Shown here: piece by piece, positions 34,997-44,079 of the stretch
How positions within the stretch are numbered: the first letter of the stretch is position 1
How the letters are laid out: each line of letters begins with the position of its first letter
Source of the DNA: Ochrobactrum vermis
GTDB taxonomy: Bacteria; Pseudomonadota; Alphaproteobacteria; Rhizobiales; Rhizobiaceae
Assembly (NCBI RefSeq): GCF_002975205.1
Contig: NZ_PCOC01000001.1
Coordinates: 2,297,001-2,361,000 of the forward strand
Length of the DNA: 64,000 nt
Direction: 5' to 3'
Program-made: the position numbers and the translations under genes
The notes under the pieces: model-generated
Database searches by the model: none
What the model was told of the DNA's origin: nothing
Seen by the model: the letters and a program-made list of their open reading frames with translations, nothing else

Positions 34997-35698
34997 ATGC
35001 GCCGTGCAGACCGCCTTTTCCAGATTGTTCAGCACCTGCGCGGTGGCAGGCTTGTCACCGCGCGTCAGCTAGCCGAACGGCTGGAAGTCTCCGAACGCAC
35101 CATCTATCGTGACATTTCCGATCTGCAGTCGACAGGCGTCCCCATCGATGGCGAAGCTGGTGTCGGCTATATTCTGCGGCAAGGTTTCGAACTCCCGCCG
35201 CTCATGTTCACACGCGATGAAATTGTCGCTCTTGTCGCCGGGGCTCGCCTCATCCGCGCCTGGGGCGGCGTTTCCATGGCGCGTGGCGCGGAAGAGGCTC
35301 TGGTCAAGATCGAAGCCGTTCTGCCCAAGGAAGAACGCGCCCGCATCACCAGCACCCAGATTCATGCGCCCACGGCCCGCATCAGCATGGACGAACGCCG
35401 CATCATCGACGCGGTGGAACGCGCCGTCGATCAGGGCAATGTCCTCAATATCCGCTATCGCGATCTGGAAGCGCGCGAAAGCGAGCGTGATATTCGTCCG
35501 CTCGGCCTGTGGTTCTGGGGCAAGGTCTGGACGGTTATCGGCTGGTGCGAATTGCGCAACGCGTTCCGCACGTTCCGCACCGACCGTATCGTCGAGGCGA
35601 GTGATGCAGGTCGCCTCTTCCGGGCTGAACGTGGAAAGACGCTCTCCGATTTCTATCGTCTCATGGAATTGAGCGAATACAACGCCTTCAAAGACTGA
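34997..35698 (+). CDS. YafY-type transcriptional regulator (HTH_11 plus WYL domain)
   Basis: The 233-residue product has an N-terminal winged helix (RADRLFQIVQHLRGGRLVTARQLAERLEVSERTIYRDISDLQ) and a C-terminal WYL sensor domain (LNIRYRDLEARESERDIRPLGLWFWGKVWTVIGWCELRNAFRTFRTDRI). WYL domains bind nucleic acid or small ligands and often control stress or DNA damage genes. The target is unknown; the DUF1127 gene just upstream is the likely partner. Confidence 0.9.
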   Translation: MRRADRLFQIVQHLRGGRLVTARQLAERLEVSERTIYRDISDLQSTGVPIDGEAGVGYILRQGFELPPLMFTRDEIVALVAGARLIRAWGGVSMARGAEEALVKIEAVLPKEERARITSTQIHAPTARISMDERRIIDAVERAVDQGNVLNIRYRDLEARESERDIRPLGLWFWGKVWTVIGWCELRNAFRTFRTDRIVEASDAGRLFRAERGKTLSDFYRLMELSEYNAFKD

Positions 35699-35750
35699 CT
35701 ATTGCGGCAATACTCCCAAGACGACCGCATGAGCCGGTCCGGCAGTCTGC

Positions 35751-36671
35751 TTATGCAGACATGTCGGGCTGGCTCTCTTTTTCAGTCATGATGGTGATCA
35801 GCCGATCGATGACATATTGCAGCCCGCGATCTTCCTGGCGCCGCCGATGCCAGGCGATATGCAAGGGGAAGCCCGCAATGGAGATGGGAGGCGTGAAAGC
35901 AACGAGAGCGGACATCTCTGCCGGCAGACAGCGCGATGGCAGCATGGCAATCATATCGGTGCACGCCAGCAATTCAGGCACCATGCCGAAGTTCGGGACA
36001 ACCACGCCAACACGACGGCTCAATCCCCGCTCCGCCAGAGCGACGTCGACGGGGCTGCTGTTGTCTCCGCGTCCTGAAACAAGAATATGCGGATGATCGA
36101 GCCAACTCTCCAGCGAAAATGCCGTTGCTGCCCGGTGGTCTCGGCGCATGGCTATCATGTAATTTTCTTTCAGTAACAGTCTGCGCTGAAGCTCGTCATC
36201 GGCATCAGGGAAGACGGAAAGCGCGAGATCGCTTTCTCCTGTCACCAGCGCCTCACGCGCCGCAACAGGTCCGTGCCAGGGCTGGATGATGATGTCGATC
36301 CCCGGCGCGGTGTCTGCGATCTCCTTCAACAGGGGCTTTATGACGAAGATGGCCGGGTAATCCGCCATGCATATGCGTATCGTCTGCCGCAGCGATGCAA
36401 GAGGCACTTCGGGCGGCTCAACTAGATCGACCACACCTACGAGAATTGTTTTTAGCGGAGCTCGCAATGTTTCCGCTTTCGGTGTGCGTCTCATCATGCC
36501 GTGCCCGCGTTCCAGAAGCTGGTCGCTGAACAACGCACGGCAGCGCTGCAAAGCGTTCGATACGGCTGGCTGCGTCAGGTTGAGCCGATCAGCGGCCCTG
36601 CTCACATGCGCCTCATCCAGAAGGGCATCCAGAATGACCAGAAGATTCAGATCGAGGCCACGTAAATTCAT
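35751..36671 (-). CDS. LysR-family transcriptional regulator (NodD-like group)
   Basis: The 306-residue product begins MNLRGLDLNLLVILDALLDEAHVSRAADRLNLTQPAVSNALQRCRALFSDQLL, a standard LysR DNA-binding domain with the NodD/NahR-type opening, followed by a substrate-binding domain. ATG 36671 fits the family; an ATG eight codons upstream is also in frame. It is divergent from an NAD(P)H oxidoreductase gene, with a palindrome between them, so it probably controls that gene. Confidence 0.9.
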   Translation of the reverse strand: MNLRGLDLNLLVILDALLDEAHVSRAADRLNLTQPAVSNALQRCRALFSDQLLERGHGMMRRTPKAETLRAPLKTILVGVVDLVEPPEVPLASLRQTIRICMADYPAIFVIKPLLKEIADTAPGIDIIIQPWHGPVAAREALVTGESDLALSVFPDADDELQRRLLLKENYMIAMRRDHRAATAFSLESWLDHPHILVSGRGDNSSPVDVALAERGLSRRVGVVVPNFGMVPELLACTDMIAMLPSRCLPAEMSALVAFTPPISIAGFPLHIAWHRRRQEDRGLQYVIDRLITIMTEKESQPDMSA

Positions 36672-36705
36672 GAAAACTATAATACAATATATCAATAATA
36701 AATTG

Positions 36706-36722
36706 GAGTAATTTAATTACTC
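36706..36722. promoter_or_regulatory. Palindrome in the LysR/oxidoreductase divergent promoter
   Basis: GAGTAATTTAATTACTC has perfect seven-base arms around TTA. It lies in an AT-rich 83-base gap between the two divergent genes, the usual place for a LysR operator. Confidence 0.55.
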
Positions 36723-36754
36723 ACTGCATCATCCTTCCAACCAAGAAGGAGACG

Positions 36755-37336
36755 ATGATGTCCAAGACCCTGATCCTGCTTTTTCACCCCAACCTGACGC
36801 GATCCCGAGCTAATACAGCACTTGCCGCGGCAGCAGCAAAATTGCCGGGCGTCGAGATTATCAATATGCAGGCCGCCTATCCGGAAGGGATCGACTTTTT
36901 CGAGGATGGAGAGCAAGAGGCGCAGCGCCTTTTGTCTGCAGATCGCATCATCCTGCAATTTCCGGTTCAATGGTATTCCACGCCCCCGCTTCTGAAGGCA
37001 TGGCAGGATGCCGTCCTGACCCGCATGTTTTACGTAACTTACGAGCAGGAGGGACGAAAGCTAGAAGGTACGCCGCTTATGATCGCTGTGACGGCAGGAA
37101 ATGTTCCCGAGGCCTATCGCGAAGGCGGGCGTAACATGTTTCCAATGATCGATTTGTTTGCACCACTACGCGCAACAGCGAACCGCTGCGGGCTTGGCTG
37201 GACCGACCCGTTCGTGCTCTACGCCGCCGACAAGCTTTCAACCGAAGCGCTCGACGATGCGGCCTGCCGCTATGCGGATATTCTGAAAGAATGGATAGCC
37301 GCGACACCCGCTCTTGGAAGCGAGGCTGCAGCCTGA
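36755..37336 (+). CDS. NAD(P)H-dependent flavin oxidoreductase (KefF/MdaB-like flavodoxin fold)
   Basis: The 193-residue product starts MMSKTLILLFHPNLTRSRANTALAAAA and has the FMN-binding loop ILQFPVQWYSTPPLLKAWQDAVL typical of quinone reductases of the flavodoxin-like family. Members reduce quinones, azo dyes or modulate potassium efflux; no KefC channel gene is adjacent. Transcription is probably controlled by the divergent LysR protein. Confidence 0.85.
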   Translation: MMSKTLILLFHPNLTRSRANTALAAAAAKLPGVEIINMQAAYPEGIDFFEDGEQEAQRLLSADRIILQFPVQWYSTPPLLKAWQDAVLTRMFYVTYEQEGRKLEGTPLMIAVTAGNVPEAYREGGRNMFPMIDLFAPLRATANRCGLGWTDPFVLYAADKLSTEALDDAACRYADILKEWIAATPALGSEAAA

Positions 37337-37346
37337 TTCAACAGAA

Positions 37347-37374
37347 AAAGCCCGGCCGATGAAGCCGGGCTTTT
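37347..37374. terminator. Bidirectional terminator between the oxidoreductase and DUF1013 genes
   Basis: AAAAGCCCGGC pairs with GCCGGGCTTTT around CGATGAA, between convergent stops. Confidence 0.85.
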
Positions 37375-37405
37375 GGGCATTTCGGTAAGGTGACGTCGCT
37401 TTCGA

Positions 37406-38095
37406 CTATTCGTCTTCGTCTTCGTCCGGCGTCGAGCTCTTCAGCGAAGAGAGCTTGGCGAATACCTTGTCCGCATCGAGTTCTTCTTCTGCAGGCTGCT
37501 CGTCGCGATAGTCGAAATTCTCTGTCGCAGAAGCTGGCAGCAAGGTGCTATCCGATTCCGGTGTGGCCGGACGGTTGCGGGAGGCGCGTTCGACTTCGAT
37601 GTCGAGATCGATCTGCGAGCAGAGGCCGAGCGTAACCGGGTCCATCGCCGTCAGATTTGCCGAGTTCCAGTGCGAGCGGTTGCGAATCTGCTCGATGGTC
37701 GATTTGGTCGTGCCGATCAGGCGCGAGACCTGCGCATCCTTCAGTTCCGGATGATTGCGAACCAGCCAGAGAATCGCATTCGGGCGATCCTGACGCTTTG
37801 AAAGCGGCGTGTAACGCGGGCCCTTGCGCTTGGCTTCTGGAACACGAACCTTCGGTTCGGAAAGCTTCAGGCGATAATACGGATCCTTTTCGCCCTTCGC
37901 GATCTCTTCGCGTGAAATCTGACCTGTAATGACCGGGTCAAGGCCCTTGATGCCCTGCGAAGCTTCACCGTCGGCAATAGCCTTCACTTCCAGCGGGTGC
38001 AGCTTGCAGAAAGCGGCAATCTGATCAAACGACAGAGCCGTATTATCGACAAGCCAAACGGCCGTTGCCTTCGGCATAAGAAGCTGGGTGGCCAT
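37406..38095 (-). CDS. DUF1013 protein (TrcR-like cell-cycle transcription regulator)
   Basis: The 229-residue product starts MATQLLMPKATAVWLVDNTALSFDQIAAFCKLHPLEVKAIADGEA and has a second helix-turn-helix-like part (NAILWLVRNHPELKDAQVSRLIGTTKSTIEQIRNRSHWN). DUF1013 is found almost only in alphaproteobacteria and is named TrcR, a cell-cycle transcription regulator, in recent annotation. The acidic C-terminus (SSTPDEDEDE) is typical. It is monocistronic. The target is unknown. Confidence 0.82.
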   Translation of the reverse strand: MATQLLMPKATAVWLVDNTALSFDQIAAFCKLHPLEVKAIADGEASQGIKGLDPVITGQISREEIAKGEKDPYYRLKLSEPKVRVPEAKRKGPRYTPLSKRQDRPNAILWLVRNHPELKDAQVSRLIGTTKSTIEQIRNRSHWNSANLTAMDPVTLGLCSQIDLDIEVERASRNRPATPESDSTLLPASATENFDYRDEQPAEEELDADKVFAKLSSLKSSTPDEDEDE

Positions 38096-38216
38096 TAGAT
38101 ATAATCCTTCTGTTCGTCCGCTCCGGTGGCGCGGGACGTGGGCAAAACCACAATTTCCGGGAAATCACGGCCTATATATCGTTTTTTTTTCACCAGAGCA
38201 AGAATGGCGCTAAAGC

Positions 38217-39221
38217 TTAAGCGATATCGAGCACGATCTTGCCAATATGCCTTCCCTCTTCCATGCGTTCATGAGCGCGCCAGGCATCTTTCAGCGAAAA
38301 AATCATGTCCATTACTGGCGCAACGCGACGCTGCGCCAGAAGCGGCCAGACTTTTGCCTCCAGTTCCCGCGCGATGCCAGCCTTGAAGTCAACTGGCCGC
38401 GGGCGCAGCGTGGAGCCAGTATGGGTCAGGCGCTTGGTCATTAAGATAGCGAAATTGGCCGTGGCCTTCGCACCATTGAGAAAAGCGATTTGTACGATGC
38501 GACCATCCTCGGCAGCGGCCTTGTAATTGCGGTCGACATAATCGCCACCGACCATATCGAGAATCACATTGGCGCCTTTGCCCTTGGTCACTTCCTTTAC
38601 GACCTCGACAAAATCCTCGTCCCGATAGTTGATCGCGCGGTCAGCCCCGAGTTTCACACAGGCTTCGCACTTTTCCTTCGAACCCGCAGTTGCAATGACC
38701 GTCGCGCCGAACGCCTTGGCCAGTTGGATAGCCGTCGTGCCGATACCGGACGAGCCGCCGTGAACCAGAAAAATCTCGCCCTTTTTCAGCCCGCCGCGCT
38801 CGAACACATTGTGCCAGACGGTGAAGAACGTTTCCGGGATCGCTGCCGCTTCGATATATCCATAGCCGGAAGGTAACGGCAGCGCGTTGGTTTCATGCAC
38901 GACCGCATATTCGGCATAGCCGCCGCCAGCCAGCAGCGCGACGACCTGGTCACCGGTCTTGAAACGCTTCACGCCACTGCCGACGGCAACGATATCACCG
39001 GCAATTTCCAGCCCCGGAATATCCGACGCACCGGGTGGCGGCGCATATTGGCCCTGTCGCTGCAAAACATCCGGTCGGTTGACCCCGGCAGCACGCACCC
39101 GCACCAGAATTTCACCTTCCTTCGGGTCCGGCACCGATCGCTGAACGGGGCGAAGCATATGGGCTCCACCTGGCTCGGAGATTTCAATAGCGGTCATCTG
39201 GGAAGGCAAGTCGGCCATCAT
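38217..39221 (-). CDS. NAD(P)H:quinone oxidoreductase, zeta-crystallin type
   Basis: A roughly 334-residue medium-chain dehydrogenase without the zinc ligands, like QOR/PIG3. It begins MMADLPSQMTAIEISEPGG, has GVNRPDVLQRQGQYAPPPGASDIPGLEIAG and the nucleotide loop VHGGSSGIGTTAIQLAKAFGA. It reduces quinones with NADPH. The start was set at ATG 39221; an earlier ATG at 39257 would add 12 residues with no family similarity. It is monocistronic, divergent from the DUF1192 gene. Confidence 0.9.
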   Translation of the reverse strand: MMADLPSQMTAIEISEPGGAHMLRPVQRSVPDPKEGEILVRVRAAGVNRPDVLQRQGQYAPPPGASDIPGLEIAGDIVAVGSGVKRFKTGDQVVALLAGGGYAEYAVVHETNALPLPSGYGYIEAAAIPETFFTVWHNVFERGGLKKGEIFLVHGGSSGIGTTAIQLAKAFGATVIATAGSKEKCEACVKLGADRAINYRDEDFVEVVKEVTKGKGANVILDMVGGDYVDRNYKAAAEDGRIVQIAFLNGAKATANFAILMTKRLTHTGSTLRPRPVDFKAGIARELEAKVWPLLAQRRVAPVMDMIFSLKDAWRAHERMEEGRHIGKIVLDIA

Positions 39222-39389
39222 ATTCAAAACTCCATTCAGATTTCTTGCCCTACGCATCGTCGCAGAAATGCCTCAAGACGGATGCAAGACGTCACGTTAG
39301 GGAAATCGTCATCGATTTCCCCAAATATATATGCGAAGATTCAAGGTGTTAAATCTTTTCTGAGCCATCATTGACCACGGAGGACGGCT

Positions 39390-39581
39390 ATGAGCGGTTT
39401 TGATGAGGATGTGGTGAAGCCCCGCAACAGCGTGGCACTAAGCGAAGAAGAACTGTCGCTGCTTTCGGTCACCGAGATCGACCAGCGCATTGCCTTCCTG
39501 CAATCCGAGATAGAGCGGCTGAAAGCCGAACGCCTCAAAAAAGGCGACAGCCGCGCTGCGGCGGAAGCATTGTTTCGATAG
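39390..39581 (+). CDS. DUF1192 small protein
   Basis: The 63-residue product is MSGFDEDVVKPRNSVALSEEELSLLSVTEI followed by DQRIAFLQSEIERLKAERLKKG. It matches DUF1192, a short alphaproteobacterial family with a C-terminal coiled coil. The function is unknown. It is divergent from the quinone oxidoreductase gene, with which DUF1192 genes are often paired. Confidence 0.85.
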   Translation: MSGFDEDVVKPRNSVALSEEELSLLSVTEIDQRIAFLQSEIERLKAERLKKGDSRAAAEALFR

Positions 39582-39730
39582 GGATGGAGGCGCCCGCGAA
39601 GATGGATACCAGAGCAAAAGAGCTGGAACCATTTGCGGACGAAACGTTTAGGAACAATAGTCATTGATCGCAACGACCACTCATAAGCCTGCGTACTGAC
39701 GGTCCAGTTTCAGATTTCGGGAATAGAATT

Positions 39731-40969
39731 TTGCGCATTTACATTCAGGTTCTGGCCCTTCTCTGCGGCACAGCCTTTCTCCTCATCGCTTCGGGCCTTC
39801 ATGGTCTTCTGTTGCCATTGCGCGGTGGTGCGGAAGGCTTTTCGGTCGCATCGCTCGGCATGCTCGGCACGACATGGGCAGGCGGCTTCGTTGCGGGCTG
39901 TCTGTTTGCGCCGCGCCTTGTGCGTCGCGTTGGACATGTGAGAGCGTTCGGCTGCTTTGCCGCATCGGCTGCGATCATCGCCCTGCTTTCCGGCATCTAC
40001 GTGGACGCAACGATCTGGGTGATCCTGCGCGCCTTTACCGGTTTTTCCATGGCCGGCGCTTTCATGGTTATCGAAAGCTGGCTGAATGAACGTGCGACCA
40101 ACGAATCGCGCGGCAAGATTTTCGGCATGTACATGATGGTCAATTATGGGGCGACCATGTCCGGCCAGATGCTGGTCGCAGCCGGAGACGTGCACTCCGA
40201 TCATCTGTTCATGATCAGCGGTATCTTCTTCTGCCTGGCTCTCATTCCGACCGCAATCTCTACGGCTGTCAGCCCCAAGCCGCTGACCGAAGTGCAGCTC
40301 GATCTCAAGGCGCTCTATAATAACTCACCAGCCGCCTTTGTGGGCTGTATCCTGATCGGTATCGCCAACGGCGCCTGGGGTACGCTCGGAGCCGTCTTCG
40401 GCGCGAAATCCGGTATTTCAACCACTGAGATCGCGTTGATGGTCAGTGTCACCATCGCAGCGGGTGCCTTGATGCAGATTCCGATCGGGCGCATTTCCGA
40501 TCTGGTCGACCGGCGTTTCGTACTGGCAAGCGTAGCGGCGCTGGCGGCACTGGTCGGCCTTATCGCCTTTCTCATCGCTCCGTCCAGCGGGCCTGTCATC
40601 ATTACAATGACCGGTTGCTATGGCGCGCTTGCCTATGCGCTCTATCCCGTTGCCGTCGCTCACGCAAACGATCATGCGACGTCGGAAAGCTTTGTGAAAG
40701 TATCGAGCGGACTTCTGCTGCTTTACGGCTTTGGCACGATGCTTGGACCATTGCTGGCGGCTGCGGCCATGGATATTTTCTGGCCGTCCGGTCTCTTCGC
40801 CATCACCATGCTCGCGCATATTTCCATCACCGGCTATGCACTCTTCCGTTCCCGCAAGCGCGCTTCCGTTCCGAAAGAAGAGAAAGACCAGTTCAAGAGC
40901 ATGCCTTCTGAACGCGGTGCGACACCGGAAGCGCTAAACCTTGATCCAAGAGCTGAAACGGAAAACTGA
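39731..40969 (+). CDS. MFS transporter (YfkF/YcaD-like)
   Basis: A 412-residue protein with twelve hydrophobic segments. It starts with TTG 39731, giving (M)RIYIQVLALLCGTAFLLIASGLHGLLLPLRGGAEGFS. The first half has GFSMAGAFMVIESWLNERATNESRGKIFGMYMMVNYG, which matches the YcaD-like group of MFS proteins. The substrate is unknown. The C-terminal 35 residues are hydrophilic. No good ATG is available near the N-terminus. Confidence 0.85.
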   Translation: MRIYIQVLALLCGTAFLLIASGLHGLLLPLRGGAEGFSVASLGMLGTTWAGGFVAGCLFAPRLVRRVGHVRAFGCFAASAAIIALLSGIYVDATIWVILRAFTGFSMAGAFMVIESWLNERATNESRGKIFGMYMMVNYGATMSGQMLVAAGDVHSDHLFMISGIFFCLALIPTAISTAVSPKPLTEVQLDLKALYNNSPAAFVGCILIGIANGAWGTLGAVFGAKSGISTTEIALMVSVTIAAGALMQIPIGRISDLVDRRFVLASVAALAALVGLIAFLIAPSSGPVIITMTGCYGALAYALYPVAVAHANDHATSESFVKVSSGLLLLYGFGTMLGPLLAAAAMDIFWPSGLFAITMLAHISITGYALFRSRKRASVPKEEKDQFKSMPSERGATPEALNLDPRAETEN

Positions 40970-41202
40970 GCTGCACAGAAAACAGCAGCGCGATGAAATT
41001 TAAAAAATTAAATCAATATGTTCGGCGGCTGTTGCACAGCCGCCAATACTGCATTTTGGCGTCTTCACCATGACCGGAAGAGCCATGCCTCTGGCACAAC
41101 AGCCTATCCACGACAAAGCACCGGGTTCAAGAGAACCTTCAATGGCCGATGTCGATGGCTTGAGATGCCTCGTCGAACCGCGATGCATAGATTCAAGAGG
41201 TT

Positions 41203-41243
41203 AGAGCGTCCTTTGTGCGTCCATAAGGACGCACGGCGCTCTA
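41203..41243. repeat. Imperfect hairpin element after the MFS gene
   Basis: Outer arms AGAGCG/CGCTCT and inner arms GTGCGTCC/GGACGCAC around ATAA. No T tract. It may be a member of the dispersed repeats or a weak terminator for the MFS or DUF465 gene. Confidence 0.4.
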
Positions 41244-41258
41244 AGCGCGGCTTCCCTG

Positions 41259-41441
41259 TTAGTGACGTGTTACCTGGGATCTCAGTTTTTCAATCTGGTC
41301 CTTGAGCATAAGCTTCTTGCGCTTGAGAGATGCAACGTGCAGGTCGTCCATTGCCGGTGACGCTACGGCTTCAGAAATTTCCTGCTCCAGAGCGCCGTGC
41401 TTCTTTTCGAGCGTGGCAAGATGGGACTCGATAGCCATCAT
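41259..41441 (-). CDS. DUF465 (YdcH-like) small coiled-coil protein
   Basis: The 60-residue product is MMAIESHLATLEKKHGALEQEISEAVASPAMD followed by DLHVASLKRKKLMLKDQIEKL. This is the compact DUF465 hairpin of two helices. The function is unknown. A second DUF465 gene lies divergently at 41795. Confidence 0.85.
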   Translation of the reverse strand: MMAIESHLATLEKKHGALEQEISEAVASPAMDDLHVASLKRKKLMLKDQIEKLRSQVTRH

Positions 41442-41794
41442 CAGATCTCCTTTGGTTGATTTCCCTGATTTACGGAACAGCGCGGACCTCGTTTGTCCGT
41501 TAGTCCGCTATCCCGCCATTCACCTGCATGAACGTCCGGCACATCTCCTGTATTCCGGGCCAAACACGCAGTCCCGGCTGCCAAGGGTGCGGTATTGTTT
41601 GTCGCCTTCGACAGCCGCCGTCCATGACAGAACCATGACAGTTTGGCATGAGTTTGGTGCAAAGTCGATTTTGTCGTGGTAGCATTTTCCTGATACGAAA
41701 AATGTGATAAGGGCTTCGCCAGAAACGGGCTGACGCCGCACCTTTTTATGGTTTGGCGCGGCCCGTAAAATTATTCAACAGAACGGGGCACCGC
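41442..41794. other. Divergent region between two DUF465 genes
   Basis: This 353-base region holds no gene I can support. It should contain promoters for both flanking DUF465 genes. I see no strong palindrome. Confidence 0.5.
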
Positions 41795-41998
41795 ATGTCC
41801 GATCAGGAACAGGCCGAAATCAGATTGGCCGTCGCACGACTGAAACAGGAACACGCGGACTTCGATGCTGCCATCAACGCCATGATAGCAGTGGGCTGCG
41901 ACCAATTGCGCGTCCAGCGCATGAAGAAGAAAAAACTCGCAATCAAGGACAAGCTACAGGAGATGGAAGATCAGGTAATCCCGGACATCATCGCCTGA
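41795..41998 (+). CDS. DUF465 (YdcH-like) small coiled-coil protein, second copy
   Basis: The 67-residue product is [30 protein letters not shown] followed by [30 protein letters not shown]. It shares the two-helix layout and the [11 protein letters not shown] core with the gene at 41259-41441 (SLKRKKLMLKD). ATG 41795 is preferred to an upstream in-frame ATG at 41753. It is followed by purE after 98 bases. Confidence 0.85.
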   Translation: MSDQEQAEIRLAVARLKQEHADFDAAINAMIAVGCDQLRVQRMKKKKLAIKDKLQEMEDQVIPDIIA

Positions 41999-42096
41999 AC
42001 GTCCAGAATAATTCATGGCAGAGCCGGGGTTCGCCCGGCTTTATCATTTTAACATCACCCTTAAACGCATATGAAAGAAGCGGAGCAGGAAGACCA

Positions 42097-42591
42097 ATGA
42101 GCGTTACTGCCGATGTCGCCATCATCATGGGAAGCCAGTCCGACTGGGAAACCATGCGCCATGCAGCAGACACACTGGAAGCACTCGGCATTTCCTTCGA
42201 TGCCCGGATTGTTTCCGCGCATCGCACGCCTGATCGGCTCGTTGCCTTTGCCAAAGGCGCCAAGGCGGAAGGCTTCAAGGTTGTCATCGCCGGTGCTGGC
42301 GGTGCGGCCCATTTGCCGGGCATGGCCGCAGCCATGACGCCGCTGCCTGTCTTCGGCGTTCCGGTCCAGTCCAAGGCGCTTTCAGGCCAGGATTCGCTCC
42401 TCTCCATCGTGCAGATGCCAGCCGGCATTCCTGTCGGCACGCTGGCCATTGGCCGCGCTGGCGCGGTCAATGCCGCCCTTCTCGCCGCAGCCGTTCTGGC
42501 GCTTTACGATGAGGCGCTCGCTGGCCGCCTCGACGAGTGGCGCACCGCCCAGACGGAAAGCGTGGCCGAGCGCCCTTCGAAAGAGGCCTAA
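42097..42591 (+). CDS. purE: N5-carboxyaminoimidazole ribonucleotide mutase
   Basis: Moves the carboxyl group of N5-CAIR to give CAIR in purine synthesis. The 164-residue product has the class I signature [24 protein letters not shown] and SAHRTPDRL, followed by [14 protein letters not shown]. It works with PurK, whose start is one base after the purE stop. Confidence 0.97.
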   Translation: MSVTADVAIIMGSQSDWETMRHAADTLEALGISFDARIVSAHRTPDRLVAFAKGAKAEGFKVVIAGAGGAAHLPGMAAAMTPLPVFGVPVQSKALSGQDSLLSIVQMPAGIPVGTLAIGRAGAVNAALLAAAVLALYDEALAGRLDEWRTAQTESVAERPSKEA

Positions 42592-42592
42592 T

Positions 42593-43681
42593 ATGAAAAA
42601 TTCTGTACTAAAGCCCGGCGAGACCATTGGCATTATCGGCGGCGGCCAGCTTGGCAGAATGCTTGCCATGGCCGCAGCACGTCTCGGCTTTGAAACCGTA
42701 ATCCTGGAGCCGCAGGCCGATTGCCCGGCAGCACAGGTCGCCAATCGCCAGATCGTCGCTGCCTATGACGATCCCAAAGCGCTTGCAGAACTTGCAGCCG
42801 CTTCCGACGTCATTACCTACGAATTCGAGAACGTGCCGGTCAGCGCCGCCGACAGATTGGCCGAAAGCGCTCTGGTCCTGCCGCCACCGGCAGCACTCGA
42901 AGTCTCGCAGGATCGTTTTACGGAAAAGCAGTTCCTCAACTCCAGCGATATCGAGACAGCCCCCTGGCGTCTTGTGGACGATGAGGAGACCCTGATCGCG
43001 GCTCTGGGTGCGCTCGGCGAGCGCGGTATCCTCAAGACGCGGCGCTTTGGTTATGACGGCAAGGGACAGGTCCGGCTGACATCGCTCGACGAGACCGAAG
43101 CCCACAAGGCAATTCTGGCGATCAATCGCGCCCCTGCCATCCTCGAAGGCTTCGTCGATTTCGAGCGCGAAGTCTCGGTGATCGCAGCACGCGATCGTGC
43201 CGGCAATGTCGCGATTTTCGATATTGCCGAAAATGTGCACAAGGACGGCATCCTTGCAACCTCGACGGTACCGGCTGCCATTTCCGAGAACACGGCAGAA
43301 GCCGCCCGCAAGGCCGCTGCAAAGCTTTTGAATGCGCTTGACTATGTCGGCGTGCTCGGGCTTGAATTCTTCGTCCTGAAGGACGGCACGCTTCTGGCAA
43401 ACGAGTTTGCCCCGCGCGTCCATAATTCGGGCCACTGGACGGAAGCGGCCTGCGCTGTTTCGCAGTTCGAACAGCACATCCGCGCCGTTGCCGGATTGCC
43501 TTTGGGCAACACTGACCGGCATTCGGATTGCGTGATGGAAAACCTGATCGGCGATGATGTCGACAAAGTACCGGCGATTCTCTCCGAAAAGGACGCGGTG
43601 CTGCATCTTTACGGTAAAAAGGAAGCACGTCCGGGCCGCAAGATGGGGCATGTGACGCGCATCCACCCTCGTGGGAAATAA
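42593..43681 (+). CDS. purK: N5-carboxyaminoimidazole ribonucleotide synthase
   Basis: An ATP-grasp enzyme making N5-CAIR from AIR, bicarbonate and ATP. The 362-residue product starts MKNSVLKPGETIGIIGGGQLGRMLAMAAARLGF. The ATP-grasp parts KTRRFGYDGKGQ and GVLGLEFFVLKDGTLLANEFAPRVHNSGHWT are intact. The ATG at 42593 immediately follows the purE stop (42589-42591), so purE and purK are coupled. Confidence 0.97.
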   Translation: MKNSVLKPGETIGIIGGGQLGRMLAMAAARLGFETVILEPQADCPAAQVANRQIVAAYDDPKALAELAAASDVITYEFENVPVSAADRLAESALVLPPPAALEVSQDRFTEKQFLNSSDIETAPWRLVDDEETLIAALGALGERGILKTRRFGYDGKGQVRLTSLDETEAHKAILAINRAPAILEGFVDFEREVSVIAARDRAGNVAIFDIAENVHKDGILATSTVPAAISENTAEAARKAAAKLLNALDYVGVLGLEFFVLKDGTLLANEFAPRVHNSGHWTEAACAVSQFEQHIRAVAGLPLGNTDRHSDCVMENLIGDDVDKVPAILSEKDAVLHLYGKKEARPGRKMGHVTRIHPRGK

Positions 43682-43683
43682 TG

Positions 43684-43713
43684 TTCATCGGGAATCCTCT
43701 CGATTCCCGATGA
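43684..43713 (+). terminator. Stem-loop after purK
   Basis: TTCATCGGGAATC pairs with GATTCCCGATGAA, a 13-base perfect stem immediately after the stop. The following TCTTGT is a weak T tract. Confidence 0.6.
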
Positions 43714-43772
43714 ATCTTGTACTGCCTGCCAAGAATTTCAGCTCCGGCGCCCTGAATCTGCGGCTCAGGAGT

Positions 43773-43802
43773 TGACATTTGCCTGAAACCTTGTGTATTT
43801 CG
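43773..43802 (+). promoter_or_regulatory. Candidate promoter of rpmJ
   Basis: TTGACA followed 16-17 bases on by TGTATT, upstream of the rpmJ leader. Both hexamers are good matches for a housekeeping promoter. Confidence 0.55.
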
Positions 43803-43841
43803 GCCAACCCTTCGGGCATCTAACAGTGCCTGTAACCAATT

Positions 43842-43864
43842 GGCGCCTCGGGCGCCTGTTTTTA
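43842..43864 (+). terminator. Terminator-like hairpin inside the rpmJ leader
   Basis: GGCGCC-TCG-GGCGCC followed by TGTTTTTA lies between the candidate rpmJ promoter and the ATG at 43917. It would end transcription before the gene unless overridden, so it may be an attenuator or the end of a short RNA. Confidence 0.55.
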
Positions 43865-43916
43865 TGAAGCCCCGCGGCATCTGCACGTCAACGGGCCAAC
43901 AAGACCGGTGATTGAC

Positions 43917-44042
43917 ATGAAGATCAAGAACTCGCTTAAAGCGCTTAAGGCCCGTCATCGCGACTGCCAGCTGGTCCGCCGCAAGGGCCGCGTTTACATC
44001 ATCAATAAGACTGCCCCGCGCTACAAGGCTCGTCAGGGCTAA
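43917..44042 (+). CDS. rpmJ: 50S ribosomal protein L36 (form without zinc ligands)
   Basis: The 41-residue product is [20 protein letters not shown] followed by [21 protein letters not shown]. It has one cysteine only, so it is the zinc-free type with the longer C-terminus seen in many proteobacteria. It is preceded by a promoter and a terminator-like hairpin. Confidence 0.96.
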   Translation: MKIKNSLKALKARHRDCQLVRRKGRVYIINKTAPRYKARQG

Positions 44043-44079
44043 TCTTATTTCTGATTTTGCATTTGACGTTTCGCTGCGC

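Noticed and set aside
39625..39648. GGAAC-N15-CGTT upstream of the MFS gene, resembling an EcfG promoter
   Set aside because: The spacer is 15 bases, one shorter than the accepted 16-17, and there is no other support.
42049..42064. TTAA-N8-TTAA upstream of purE, resembling a CtrA box
   Set aside because: The gap is eight bases rather than seven and purE is not an expected target.
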